Below, in pieces: positions 10,517 through 22,135 of a stretch of 64,000 nucleotides of DNA (the stretch's first letter is position 1; each line of letters begins with the position of its first letter). The translations under genes and the position numbers were made by a program. The DNA is from Bactericera cockerelli (lineage: Eukaryota; Arthropoda; Insecta; Hemiptera; Triozidae), in contig CM044961.1 in assembly GCA_024516035.1 (NCBI GenBank), positions 15,985,756-16,049,755 of the forward strand. Reading direction: 5' to 3'. The notes below the pieces were generated by a model that had not been told where the DNA came from, searched no databases, and was given only the letters and a program-made list of their open reading frames with translations.

Positions 10517-11858
10517 GTTTATTATTGAATGTAGAAAGCACTAGGTAACTAAAAACCGGTAAGTATTCTGTAGAAACCAATATTTCTTCTTTTTGTTAGA
10601 TTATTGACTAGTTATTAGTTAAATATAGGTGAAATTTTCACAAAAAAAATGTGATAACTTTAGAAAGTGGGCAAATTATTTAATAGATGCAAAAAAACAC
10701 ACTTGAAAATTTTTAAATGGAAAATTTTAATCCAAAAAATATCACTTGGATTATATAACCACTAGAAAATAACTCTCGTGTAAAAAAAATCACTGCAAAT
10801 ATTTAAATGGGTTTAGCTGATAATTGTGACAAAATTTAATTATTAAAAATCACTTGGTAAGATTAGTTAGGTGGGTAATTCCTTATGCAGATAATAGCAC
10901 AGAACAAGATCATTAAATTTTGGATAATACAAAAAATATCCCCTTGAGCACACTTTACTCGGTAAACTCAGATATAATAACTCTTTAAACTGAAGTTTGT
11001 TATAGAAATAACTACAGGTAAGTGTTATAGGTTAGCAAATATAAGGAGATGAGATAATTAGTTGCTTTAACTGCAACAAAATCTCGGTGGGTGAGAATTA
11101 TTAATTATGCAACTTTATAAGATTAGATTGTAATGAAATGAATGCAGGTAAATAGCAATATCAAGGTTTCATTAAAATAAGATAATATGCAGAAAATGCA
11201 AGATCAAAAACCCATGAGGTCAACAAATGTAGCTAAATTTTCCAATAACCAAATAAGATCAAAATACAGAACTAAAAATTACTCTAGGTTGCTGAAATCG
11301 GTAAATTAATGTAGAAAAATGAGGTTTTTGTGGAGATATGAACAATTAGAAACCAGACTTATTCACAGAATGCAAAAAAAATCTTGGAAACTGAGCTTTG
11401 GCTAGTAAACTTTAGAAGATAATGATACTTTAGTATTATGCACAAATGTAAGGTAAATTGACAGTTGTGACACAGGATCAGATAACAAGATTATTACAAA
11501 GGGTACTAGATTGACTATTAATAAGATAAAAATAAGGTAAAAGCAATTCTTTTTCACTTGATTATGATTTTAAAACACTGATTAAACCCCAACTTTACTC
11601 AATTTTCAATGCCAGTAATCCAGATAGGAAGAAGGCAATCAAGAGTAATATTTCACTTAGATTGAAATTTTAAGATTTTAAGATGAAATGATTGTGAAAT
11701 AGGTAATGAAGATGACAAACGCTACAGATAGAACATTGACTCACGCTAACTACTGTCTACTGCTTTGAGAAAGACTTAATGGTGCGAACGTGAGACACGA
11801 GGCCAGAAGCAAGTACAAAGATTAAGTTAAACTATAGACCCATAAAACTGGCAAATTA
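10517..11858 (-). other. long leader of the BEL element
   Basis: About 1.34 kb between the primer-binding site and the Gag start, AT-rich, with no open frame of note. Presumably it carries the packaging signal. The length is unusual enough to note. Confidence 0.7.
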
Positions 11859-11879
11859 CGAATCCGGCCCGAAGGACCA
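11859..11879 (-). promoter_or_regulatory. primer-binding site, tRNA-Tyr-like
   Basis: Read on the + strand, this ends GGCCCGAAGGACCA, five bases before the 5' LTR. From memory it equals the 3' end of insect tRNA-Tyr plus CCA with one difference (C for T, a G-U pair in the hybrid). The tRNA assignment should be checked against a tRNA set. Confidence 0.75.
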
Positions 11880-11884
11880 ACTTA

Positions 11885-12212
11885 TGTATTGGAGAGCAGA
11901 TGGCTTTTCCAATAGTTAATGGAAAATGAGCTTACGGTTGTCGTTCGTCAATCTTCTTCTGCTCTACGCTGGGGCCGCTGATCAAGATGGTAAGTCGCCA
12001 GGCCTGGCGAAAGCGGCTAGCGGAGCAAGATGATACGGTGGATAGTTGCGATGTGTGCTGGTCAAGAGTTGATTAAGGTAAGAAAGAACTTTTCTCACGA
12101 AGAGTCCGACGTGAGATTTTCCATCGAGTTGGAGACAACCAATTGCGCACGCAATCGCTCATGGAGGTAGATATAAGTGGTCATTCATAGCAATAAAAGT
12201 GAAGCCCTAACA
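11885..12212 (-). repeat. 5' LTR of the BEL element
   Basis: 328 bp, one difference from the other LTR (C at 11942). Followed by the target duplication ATAAT at 12213-12217. Confidence 0.97.
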
Positions 12213-12217
12213 ATAAT

Positions 12218-12844
12218 GTTTAAAAATCTTTTCAAGGAACCTCCAATGTTAAAAGCTTCATTATCGCACATTGCATAGTCACATGATTACGCGGGGCTCA
12301 AAAATGAAAGTGATTCTTCTTTGATTTTAATTGAAATAGTGCATTTCATTTTCTTTTACAACTCATATGTTTCGTGGGGTTTTCTACACTAACCCCCAGG
12401 GAGATTTTGCAGAAACCCCTGACTATTGATCTGAGGAATCCCTGGAAAGAATTACTCAGACAGATGACAAGAGATCGGAGATGATAGGACATTATATTTT
12501 TTGAGATTTACAATAATTTTAATTTTCGGTAACCCAAAATTTGGTAGATACCTATTTATTTAAACCAACGAGACCATCAACTCAGTAATAACAACTCAAA
12601 ATAAATTTCATAAAAATAAAACACAGTAGTACAACTTCTCACTATCTTGCTGAGACTGATGTTAAATACCAGGTACGGATCTGAGAGTCTCTAACCTACA
12701 ACAGAGAGTGGACCGGCTGGCTAATCTGACTAGTGACTAGCTGACAGATTCTTGGGTGGTGTCAATACAGTTACAAGATGATACAAAATTAATTTAGGTA
12801 CCTACCTCGATTATTTAGCTCCCAGCAAACAGTGTAGGGTGTAG
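12218..12844. other. noncoding, nothing recognised
   Basis: No coding exon, RNA or clear repeat boundary seen. Confidence 0.45.
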
Positions 12845-13035
12845 GCAATCTCTTCTTTTTTAGGAAGAGATTGCCACATGCAATAACCCCGCCCTTTAGG
12901 TTGGACATTACCTTTATTCTTTTTTTTTTTTTCTTCTTCTTCTTGTTTCTTTGTTCAATCTATTTTTTATAATTCCATTGTATTTTACTGTATATATTTT
13001 ACATTGTCTTACTTAAAAAAGCATAATAATAATAA
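12845..13035 (+). repeat. LINE-like 3' tail, copy 1
   Basis: GAAGAGATTGCC...GCAATAACCCCGCCCTTTAG is followed by a T/C-rich stretch and an AATAATAATAA tail. Copies of the same block are at 33300-33485 (+), 35461-35510 (-) and 61553-61602 (-). The (AAT)n end and one-sided conservation fit the 3' end of a non-LTR retrotransposon; no coding part is attached. Confidence 0.6.
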
Positions 13036-13199
13036 GACTTTCTACCCTGCAATCAAGCAAAGTCTGATGTGATATGGGTATTTGACAGAAAGTATGGGAT
13101 TCATTGACAAATAGTGGAAAAGTCTCCACTAAAGTACTGACGAATCACATTCTCACATTTCTTTTCTCAAATGCTGACTGGGAGACATATATTATTTGT

Positions 13200-13321
13200 C
13201 ATTTATTCTCTCTCTCTCTGTCTTTCTCTCTCATTTATTCTCTCTCTCTCTGTTTTTCTCTCTCTCATCATTTATTCTTTCTTTCTCTTTATCTCTCTCT
13301 CTCTATCTGTCTATATATATA

Positions 13322-13363
<42 letters not shown>
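13200..13363 (+). repeat. (TC)n-rich tract
   Basis: Degenerate TC repeats with a pure (TC)n run at about 13326-13360. Overlapping Ser/Leu frames are artefacts. Confidence 0.9.
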
Positions 13364-14831
13364 TTTAATTCGGAAGTGGAGACACTTAGAGTTCCTCTCT
13401 TGTTTTGAGTGGGTGCCAAGTTTTGAATCACTCTTGTGGTTACAGGGTGGCTTTCCATTCACAGGCCCGGATCTGGGTGTTTTCAAAGGGATAGGAAAGC
13501 ACTTTAGGTATTTCAGATTGTCCAATTCATTATGGGGGAGGTGGTCGAACATGCGAACCACTAAAGGACCACTACTCTTGATTGCCTTCTTCCTAAAGGA
13601 AATTATTTTTGTAATATTTTCAAACAAGTATTTTTATATTTTTGTAAGATTTTGAGACTTTATCATTTAAAATTTTAATATACCTACCTCATTGAAAGTG
13701 TGTTAGTCGTCTTCAAGTACCTTTCTTTAAACGAATTAAAAAACTAAAATGTTTAAAATAGACCGTTTCAAAACGTCTTCTTTGACTCACATTTCCGATC
13801 TAGTGATGTTAGTTAATATGAGCCATAGGTGGGGATATAGGCTCCTACGAACCAAAATATGAAAATGAAAACCTAATAAAATAAAAAAAAAAACAGTAAT
13901 ACACCAAATTAATTATAATTTTATTCGACTAATTTTCCGCTGATTGCAACAGAAAATGAAAACTATTAATTTAGTTATTCAATAATATTCATTTATTCGA
14001 GCGTAGCTAAAACTTAAATTGTTATTATTATTTCATGTGCAGTCCCTATTTCCAAACCCTGTTTTTAAGTCCATGTTTACAGATTTCATACGAGCAAGAC
14101 ATCCTGATGTTTGGAACAGGAAATACCGCGTACATTTTCGACAATTAAGGAAGAGTGCTAATAGCATCTCTCCTTTTATCATTTATCTCTCCCTTTTACA
14201 CTTTAATGTGTGTAGGTTTGTGAATCTGCTGAAAAAGGAGGAAAAAACTCCGTTCTGAATGACCTACTATGTTAAATAGACGAGAGAAAAATATCAATAA
14301 AACCAAACGTAGTGCGACAGCATAGCTAAGTTTATTAGGTAAAAAATAACTAAATAAAATAAATAAAATTCTTCCAATTTCTTTCTAATATCAAAATATC
14401 TCGGAATTAATATCTATTTAGTCTGCTGACTCTTGTTTTGCCCTTAATATCGTGAAGGAAATGTAGGACATCGAAGAAGAAAAATTGCACGACTTTTCGG
14501 TGAAAAATTCACCGCCTTTACAGAGATAGCTCTACATGAAGGTAAGTATTCCCAACACGTTTTCTGTTATTTTTCACATCCTGATGATCCTGGGCTGCAT
14601 TTCAATGCCTGAACGCCCTGGTATAGATAGCTAGGTACGTGTTTTATCACTTCTAAAATATCTTGAGTTTATTATTGCTGAATCCGTCATCTTCAATGGC
14701 GTCATCACATCATAACGATTAGCGTCCTGTCCGTCACCCTAATAAAAATACTGTCCACAGTACAGCCTAGTTCAATAACAACTAGGGTTATTTCAAAATG
14801 TATAATATGATAATATCACAATTATGATAAT
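13364..14831. other. noncoding, nothing recognised
   Basis: Short open frames only. None has splice context and a recognisable domain. Confidence 0.4.
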
Positions 14832-15145
14832 ACTAGCGGACTATCGCCCGCTTTGCGGGCCGAGGCATGGCCGTGAAAGCAAAAAATCCTGTTTCGCCAA
14901 TGGCAGGTGTTGTAGTGGCAATTTCGAAAATTCCCGTCTTATTGCACATCTAGACTATAAGACAAAGCTACCTACCAAATTTCAGTTTCCTAGGACTTAC
15001 CATTTCGGAGAAACAGTGATGAATCAGTGAGTGAGTCAGTCAGTCAGTCAGTCAGTGAAACTCTCTTTTATAATTAGTATAGATGTGTGGTGTGTGTGTA
15101 TGTGTGTGTCCGATGGCCTGGCGAAGCGGCGGGTGTAACCCTCTA
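14832..15145 (+). repeat. dispersed repeat, GTCAGT-rich end
   Basis: It begins ACTAGCGGACTATCGCCCGC, contains an AGTGAGTCAGTCAGTCAGTCAG run (15027-15056) and then a TGTGTG/GATGGCCTGGCGAAGCGGCGGG segment (15100-15133) that recurs at 15860-15890. It resembles widespread arthropod interspersed repeats; class not assigned. Confidence 0.5.
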
Positions 15146-15791
15146 ATAAATATAATATTAGTTTTATTGTCATCACCTCAACCATTTACCTACCTAAGTA
15201 AAAGTATTAGTTAATTAACTTCTGTGTTTTCGATTACATTTTAACTTTTTACAAACCTAACTTCCAGGTATTTTTCTTCTTTTTCATGTAGAAGTTTCAA
15301 AATGAAAATAGTAGGATTTTCATTATTTGTAAATTCTCAGGAGGTTTGTCCCGGAATTCCAAAGCCTAGGAAGTTTGCAGTGACAGGTGCTTCCACTCCG
15401 GAGTTCATATTGAGACAGGAACCCAGGAGTTATTAGAAACGAGGGAAAGAGATGAGCAGAATTTTGATTAGATTGGAGCCCCCTTTTTTCTGTGAAGGGC
15501 TCTAATTGTTCACCTTTGTTCTTTTGTTCGTAGATATTAAATTTCTTTTAGGAAATATGTTATGAATACAAAGCCCTCTCTCTGCTGTTGTCTCTTGTCT
15601 GGAAAGTTAACACGGCCCATTGTTCAGTTCACCGGCAGCAACATGCTCAAGTGTATTGACTACTCAAGTGTTCAGAAAAAAAAAATCTTCTCATATTTCC
15701 AAGTAGTTTTTGTTGCTGCTAACTTTTGGATCGTCCGACCAAACATTGACTTGCCATTATGAATAACCCAAAGCATACAAGTTTCCGCAAG

Positions 15792-15957
15792 CAGAAACTC
15801 ACTTAGTGAGGTCACTTCGCTCCCTCACTGTGTTCGGCTGAAAAGAAAGTGTGTGTGTGTCTGATGGGCTGGCGAAGCGGCGGGTTTAACCCGCTAGTGT
15901 AGTATATTTAACCGAGCACAGTGAGGAAGCGAAGCGACCCCACTAAGTGAGGTTCTG
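15792..15957. repeat. fold-back element, 48-bp inverted arms
   Basis: 15792-15840 and 15910-15957 are imperfect inverted repeats (both contain CACTAAGTGAG-type and GAGCGAAG/GAAGCGAAG blocks) around a loop of about 70 bp. The loop carries a copy of the GGCGAAGCGGCGGG segment seen at 15119-15132. Confidence 0.8.
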
Positions 15958-17034
15958 TTTTAACTCTTAACTTGAATCCTGGACGATTTGGCTTTCGTTT
16001 GTCTGTCTGTGTGTGTCTGTGTGTCTGCCTGTTCCGCGATAACTCTCGACCGTATACATGTTCATCGGGGCAATAGAATTTCCTATAGTTTTTGGGCCGA
16101 TTCGGGCGACTCGGGGCCAAATGGGGGCCGTTTTGGTGAGAATTGAAAACGATTTTTCTATTATTATTAAAGCAAGTCTCTTTAAATTTTGTAGAGTCGT
16201 TGAGAAAATATATTTGTTTTTTATAGTGAAATTTGGTGATTGTGAAAGCTAAGGGGGCCGCACTGTGGTAAAAAATTGAATAAGGGCCAAAAAAAAAAGG
16301 GTCGGTTGATATTTTTTGATTAAAACCTATCGAGTGGGGTATTGAATGAAAGGTCTGGATGTCATCAAGCTTGATTAAACATTTATAATGCGATATTTGA
16401 ATATGTGTGAGGTTTACAGTTGGAAGAACCACTTGTACTACTGCTTATTGAGCAATGCAGTGCCAAATTTACACCAAGTAAATTGCTTCAACGAGAAAAC
16501 AAGCCACATTTGCTTCAGTTAGGACACAGGACCACTTCATCACCTAAGGAAGCTTCCCGTCTTGAATTTCAAACTCTGTGGTTTTGGTGGAATTTGTCGA
16601 GTTGCATTGTGCACTATTCTGTCCAGGAAAAAGGTGAAGGATGTAATAATCTGCAGTGTCGGAGACTGAGGACTTTGTGTTTAAAAACACTTTTGCTTTC
16701 TCTCTCTCTCTCTCTTTCTCTCTCTCTGTTTTCCTATCCTTCTGTAGCACTCTTTCTCTCTCCCCATTCTAATTTTCCTCCTAATGCGACTCCCTGTCTC
16801 GAGCTGAAAGTCTAAATAAAGCACTACTTTATACACTATTTTTTGCGTCACCCATCTATTTTTTATCCTTACTCCTTGTAGCTTAACCTTAAGGAGATAT
16901 AACCCAGCCTACAAGAATAAAATTCCCTGATGCAAACGGACCTATGTGCAAAATTTCAGGTTTCTCGGTCAATCTTTGTGGATTTGTATAAGGAACATCC
17001 ATACATACACACATACATCACGATGTGATATGAC
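15958..17034. other. noncoding with TG-rich and TC-rich tracts
   Basis: 15990-16040 is TGTCTG-rich and opens a stretch worded like other dispersed insect repeats. 16698-16730 is a (TC)n tract. The frames at 15908-16432 and 16420-16815 look like chance open frames in repeat and microsatellite sequence. Confidence 0.45.
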
Positions 17035-17140
17035 ATTAACTCAATCGCGCGTTACTGAATATTTGCTGAACTTGGGACTCAAACCACCGATCTCCAATTA
17101 CGAATGCACCACCTTATTGATTGTGAGGTCGGTTATATGT
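17035..17140 (-). repeat. SINE family B copy
   Basis: The reverse complement carries the GGTCGGTGGTTTGAGTCCC-type box B and the tail of family B; degraded. Confidence 0.6.
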
Positions 17141-17249
17141 ATATTTTCAATTTGCCAAAGCAGGAGTTACGTACTCCTTTTATCCTGTTCCTTTGAACTG
17201 TTTTCTTTTCCAGAACATTCCATTGTATCAGGGCGACACATTTTACCTC

Positions 17250-17332
17250 TCCAGTCTCTTTCTCTTTCTCTTTCTCTTTCTCTTTCTCTCTCTCTCTCTC
17301 TCTCTCCCTCTCTCTCTCTCTCCTCCCTCTTC
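17250..17332 (+). repeat. (TTTCTC)n/(TC)n tract
   Basis: About six TTTCTC units followed by TC repeats. Confidence 0.9.
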
Positions 17333-18234
17333 CTAAAGGTATCTCCCTCATCTACAATTATTTTTAATTCACTTCATCTTCTCTTCATTCCTCTTTGCTT
17401 CTACCATGAATACCTGAGGTCAGGTCCTTGTATTGGCTTTGAGAGTCTTTTCATTAACAAGCTCTTCTTCCTCTACTGTTTCTGGTATTTTTTCTCCATC
17501 TCCCCTAACTCTCTTTCAACTCATCCTGTTCCATCTGTTGGCATTTTCATGCTTCTCTAACTTTGTCTATCAATACATCTAGCATCTCATTAAACCGATG
17601 TTTTGTCTTGTTTCTTCAGTGATATTTTCATTAAAGATTCGCTCTTCCTCTTTTTCCCTCTCTCCAAATATCCATTCCTCTTTCTCCCTTCTTATCTTTT
17701 GTTCTTGTTGTACTTTCGTAATTGACCTGCCTCTTCTCTGCTATACCTGGATTATCTATCTCTCTCTCTCTTATTACATTTTACCCATTTCTTTCTTGTA
17801 TTAGTCATTGCTGGATGTCACAGCATGAGAAATACTTATTATAAGGTAATGATTCAAAAATTATTTGAATCAGTTTATTTAAATATTATAGGTAAACTTC
17901 TAAAGAGTGGTTTTCAAACTTTTTAATTTTGGTCCCTTCTTTTAAAAAATGCAAAGGGTTGCAGTGCCTTTACCAGGGAGGTTCGCGCCACCATCATCAC
18001 TATCATACTATCTCTCATTCCATTCAACATTCAATCTGGCCAAAAAAAAAGTTGTTCTTCTTTCTGATTTTCAGTTTCAATTTAAAAAAGTATTTTACTG
18101 AGTAGCTCTTTGATAAATGCGTCGGAGGTTGAAATGAGCTCAGCCGCAGGTGAAAAATGCTTTTTACAATAATGGAGAGAATTTTTTATGCTTCTTTTTC
18201 TGTCTGCTTTCAGTTCAAGCAGTCTCACTTTCTC
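17333..18234. other. pyrimidine-rich noncoding DNA
   Basis: C/T-rich up to about 17800, then AT-rich. No gene recognised. Confidence 0.45.
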
Positions 18235-18335
18235 TCATTTAACCTCTCTCTCTTTCTCTCTCACTCTGCTGAATGTTTCTTACGCCTACTACTATCTGTT
18301 GCTCTCTCCAACAGATTACTTCACTTACAATCCAA

Positions 18336-18388
<53 letters not shown>

Positions 18389-18392
18389 TCGC
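18235..18392 (+). repeat. (TC)n then (AC)n tract
   Basis: A TC-rich stretch ends with a pure run and (AC)n at about 18371-18387. Confidence 0.9.
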
Positions 18393-18424
18393 TCACTTTC
18401 ACCGCAGCTAAGCAAAGTTAAAGT

Positions 18425-18550
18425 TATGTCACAACTCACAACTACTAAAACTAGGTTTACTAAATTTTGCTCAACTTGGTACTTGAACCACCGACCTCCG
18501 ATTACAAAATCCGGTGCCTTATCGATCAAACTACTGAACTCGGTCACCAC
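18425..18550 (-). repeat. SINE family B copy
   Basis: The reverse complement shows the GATCGATAAGGCACCGG head and the GTGGTTCAAGTACC box B, with the GAGTTGTGACATAACTT-like tail. Confidence 0.7.
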
Positions 18551-19040
18551 ACCTAAGCAACAGTTGATTAGAGAGGATTTTTTCTTAATTAAGATGATTT
18601 GACCCCAAGACAGTATAGTTGTAGTTGGATTTTTCATAGAATATGCTCTTTTGGACGCAGAAGAAGATCAAGGAAATAATCAAAATCTTCTTTCACACTC
18701 AGTAATCAGTATGGAATACGCCTCCTCGTGGTTCACCCTTTACAACGCATTGACATGCGGCTAAAGTATTGAGAATTTTGGCGATCAGACAAACTCTGCC
18801 ATCAGATTTCCTGATCAAGTTTATTACATAAGTCTTCTCGCTTTGAGATAATTATGTAAATAAGCCATACGATAAATAAAAATCAGTCTGGAAAATATTT
18901 AATAGGATTATGATCGCTGGAGGTAAGACTAGCTTTCATTTCCAGTCTAGCTTTCATTTCTTACATAGAAACATGTGGTTCAAGACGAACAAACATTTGA
19001 ACTAAAGTTCGCTGAAGACCATCACTCCCCTCAGCTGTAG

Positions 19041-19284
19041 CCTCCTGAGACCTGAATGTGCTTTTAAAAGTACATAAGACAACTTCACTTCACACTACTA
19101 TCTTCTCTCAAAAACCGTCGGGAATTTTTTAAATTCCATGTACTTTTAAAAGTATGCCAGGTCTTAATCAGTACTTTCTGGAATACATGCCGAGGACTCA
19201 AGCAGTATCTGTCTTATGTACTTTTAACAGTACATCCAGGTCTAAATCAGTACTTTCGGGAAAACATGCCCAGGTCTCAGGAGG
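19041..19284. mobile_element. MITE, 244 bp, 14-bp perfect TIR
   Basis: The ends are CCTCCTGAGACCTG and CAGGTCTCAGGAGG, a perfect 14-bp inverted pair. GTAG flanks both sides (19037-19040 and 19285-19288), giving a 4-bp target duplication. Internal GTACTTTTAAAAGTA-like palindromes recur three times. Superfamily not assigned. Confidence 0.85.
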
Positions 19285-19658
19285 GTAGGCAAGTTGGCTT
19301 CAACAACATATTTATAAAAATTACTCATTACTTTTGTAATAAGAGAGAGAGAGAGAGTTAGATAGTAGGAGAAGAAAAACTTAGCCCGAAATTCATTAAC
19401 AGAAAATACAAAAAAATTATGGTTCAAAAATTGAAGTTAACAAGAGAAAATAAGAAGTTAAGAGAAAATTCATAATTATATATCTAAATATGAATAGATT
19501 TCGTACAATAAGTACCTGCTCACCTACTCAAATTATCAAGTCATCAATTAAAAAGTTTACTTCCATAATAAGGTAATAATTACCAACCTATGTGAGTCCT
19601 TGAAAGTGAACTCAAACAAGGATTATGCATTATTGTTACCAGCTAATGGATGGAAATA

Positions 19659-20063
19659 CAGGGTGTATCAAAAGGTCATATACAAAAAGAAATCACGCTT
19701 AGTAGAGCTCAAATAAAGACCACTTTGCTTAATAAACCCCTATATGGAAATGGACCCTAAGATCGCTAGCGCCGTCACAAGTTGGCACTTAAAAATCGAA
19801 AAATAATTACCTATTAAAAATCGAATTATTTTGCGATTCACTTGATTTTTTACATGACGTGTCCGATTGTGATTATGCTTCTTTGGTGAGTATTTGGTAC
19901 TTATTCCCAGATCGGGGGCGGAGTTATGGGGGGGGGGGTCATGAAATATAACATAGCGACCTTAGGGTTCATTTCCGTATATGGGTTTATAAAGCAAAGT
20001 GTACTTTATTTGAGCTCTACTATACGTGGTTTCTTTTTGTACATGACTTTTTCATACACCCTG
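19659..20063. mobile_element. MITE, 405 bp, 109-bp TIRs, TA target
   Basis: CAGGGTGTAT at 19659 pairs with ATACACCCTG ending at 20063. The inverted repeats are 109 bp each (19659-19767, 19955-20063) at about 85% identity by eye. TA flanks both ends, which fits a Tc1/mariner-type element. No transposase inside. Confidence 0.88.
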
Positions 20064-20819
20064 TATACATATAATATGTAAAAAGTACCTAGAGGTACTG
20101 TTACATTTTGAAAATATTACTTTCTGCGCAGTACATTATTATTTAGAACTCATTTTAATATCATAATTTTTATTATTGCAATAAAATTGTACATTTAATA
20201 TCCTATGGGCATTTGAGAAAAATAAAATACTACCAATTTATTATTCGGTAGGCTGTACATGGCATATTATGTGCTTGTTTTATTAGTACATGGAATATTA
20301 GTATTATTGAATGATCTGCAGATTTCAACAGATAATTAACTATCAACGAATGCCTATTGTTTGTTTTGTTATGATGCTGCGCTGTTGAAAAATTAAATTT
20401 TTATGTATACCTACTCCCCTGTGTGCTGCGTGCATGCAGTTGGGTAATTACAATAAAGTGCACAGCTACACATTTTAAATACATGTTTTACTCTTTGATT
20501 TACTTGAGTCAAGGTCATTTGATTGAAATTCTATACATAGAACATTTCCATAGTTGTATATATTTATCGTACGGTACATGTACAATAATATACATATACA
20601 TAATAATTATGTTCTTTGGTAAAGGAAATAAAAATGTAAATAATTTAATGATGTGTGAATTGGCAAAAAAAAACATAAATCGTGTTTTTCAGTTACAAAA
20701 TAGGTAGGCATTATCATTTTTAATCGCTCCCACAAAGTCATCAACAAGAGATTTGTTGTTTTCCAATAAGTAAAGTAGGCGCTTAGACAATGATTATCTA
20801 CACATTGTTTTCTAAGAGG
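20064..20819. other. AT-rich noncoding
   Basis: No gene or repeat structure recognised. Confidence 0.45.
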
Positions 20820-21090
20820 AAGCAGAAGAGAATGAATGGGAAAGAGAGAGAAGGAAAAAAGAGGAAATTTTTTTATATAATTTTATTCTAAAGACATGAG
20901 GAAATAGAGAAAGAATTAGAGAAATGAGGAAATATAGAGAAATAATTAGAGAGATAAAGCGAGAGAGAAACAGAAAAATATAAAGAAAAAAAAAGAGAGA
21001 GAAAAAATGAGGAAAATAAGGGATAAGAGATAGAGAGAGTGCGTGAGAGAGAAAGATAAAAAGAGAGAGAGAGTGATAGAGAGATAAACT
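20820..21090 (+). repeat. purine (GA) tract
   Basis: Degenerate GA-rich sequence with no coding content. Confidence 0.85.
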
Positions 21091-21169
21091 AATATCCGTT
21101 ATGTCCTGAGGATGTATTAGAGTTAATTAAACAGATTAAACAACTCCTTTTTACTAGTTTTTCATTCCG

Positions 21170-21211
21170 TCTTTCTCTATCTCCTTCACCTCCCCTCTCA
21201 TTATAGGTTTC

Positions 21212-21251
<40 letters not shown>

Positions 21252-21418
21252 CTCTCTCTCTCTCTCTCTGTCGCCTCCTCCCACACATCTTTTCTTGATC
21301 TTCTTATTCCGCCTCCTTCTGCTTCCCATTCTTCTGATATCACTCCTCCTCTTCTCCATCTCCTATCTCCTCCTCTCATTATAGTTTTTATTAAATCCTT
21401 CTCTATCTATTACTTCCT

Positions 21419-21455
<37 letters not shown>

Positions 21456-22039
21456 ACTCCCCTATTCCTAATCTTCTTATTCCTCCTCCTTCTGCTTCCC
21501 ATTCTTCTGATATCACTCCTCCCCTCTCCTCCTCCCATTATAGTTTCTATTAAATCCCTCTCTATCTATTACTTCCTCATCCTCCTCCTCTCTCTCCCAC
21601 TCCCCCATCCCTTATCTACTTTATTATCATCATTCTGCTTTCCATTCTTCTGATCTCACTCATCCTCCCATTCTCTTATCGGAGGACTTTCTTCTTTAGG
21701 GTTCTCCTCTCTACTTCTTAAGCTCATCCTTCTCCAACTCAATATAATTCCTTATCTCTCCATTTCTCTTCTCATTGATTCTTCCATTTTGTTTAATCTC
21801 TCACTTCCTACTTCCGTCCCCATTTCTCTTCTCATTTCACTCATCTCAATTTCTCTGCTTCTCGTTTTCTCTCTGTTGCCTTCTTTTGTCTCTTTATCTA
21901 AGTATTTCTTTCTCTTTGAAAAATGCTACGTTTCAATTTTTTTTTGTGCTCTTTTTTATTTATCTCTATCCCTTTCTCTCTCTCTCTTTCTCTCTCTCTA
22001 TCTTTTTCTCCTTCTCTCTCTTTTTCTCTTTCTCTTTTC

Positions 22040-22071
<32 letters not shown>

Positions 22072-22135
22072 TCTCTTTCTTTCTCTTTCTCTCACTCTCT
22101 CTAACTCCCTCTTTCTATGTTTTATGTTTTCCTCT
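21170..22135 (+). repeat. pyrimidine tract of about 1 kb with tandem duplication
   Basis: Almost only C and T. It contains about three copies of a larger unit marked by CATTATAG at 21199, 21377 and 21536 and CTTCTGATATCACTCCTCC-like text, with spacing of 178 and 159 bp. Overlapping Ser/Leu/Phe frames are artefacts. Confidence 0.85.

Larger units (their letters stand above)
4531..12212 (-). mobile_element. BEL/Pao LTR retrotransposon, 7,682 bp
   Basis: Two 328-bp direct LTRs bound the element, each beginning TGTATTGG and ending CCTAACA in + orientation, flanked by a 5-bp target duplication ATAAT (4526-4530 and 12213-12217). The minus strand gives, in order, 5' LTR, primer-binding site, a leader of about 1.3 kb, Gag, zinc knuckles plus aspartic protease, reverse transcriptase, RNase H, integrase, polypurine tract and 3' LTR. 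Domain order, the Gag region and the protease/RT sequence identify BEL/Pao. The LTRs differ at one site (T at 4588, C at 11942), so insertion is recent. Coding is split over four frames by one-base-type breaks near 9728-9765, 9517-9560 and 8307-8353. No env-like reading frame is seen. Confidence 0.95.

Noticed and set aside
14019..14545. Exon-like stretch with a GTAAGT donor at 14541-14546
   Set aside because: No acceptor in phase and no resemblance to the missing alkaline phosphatase N-terminus.
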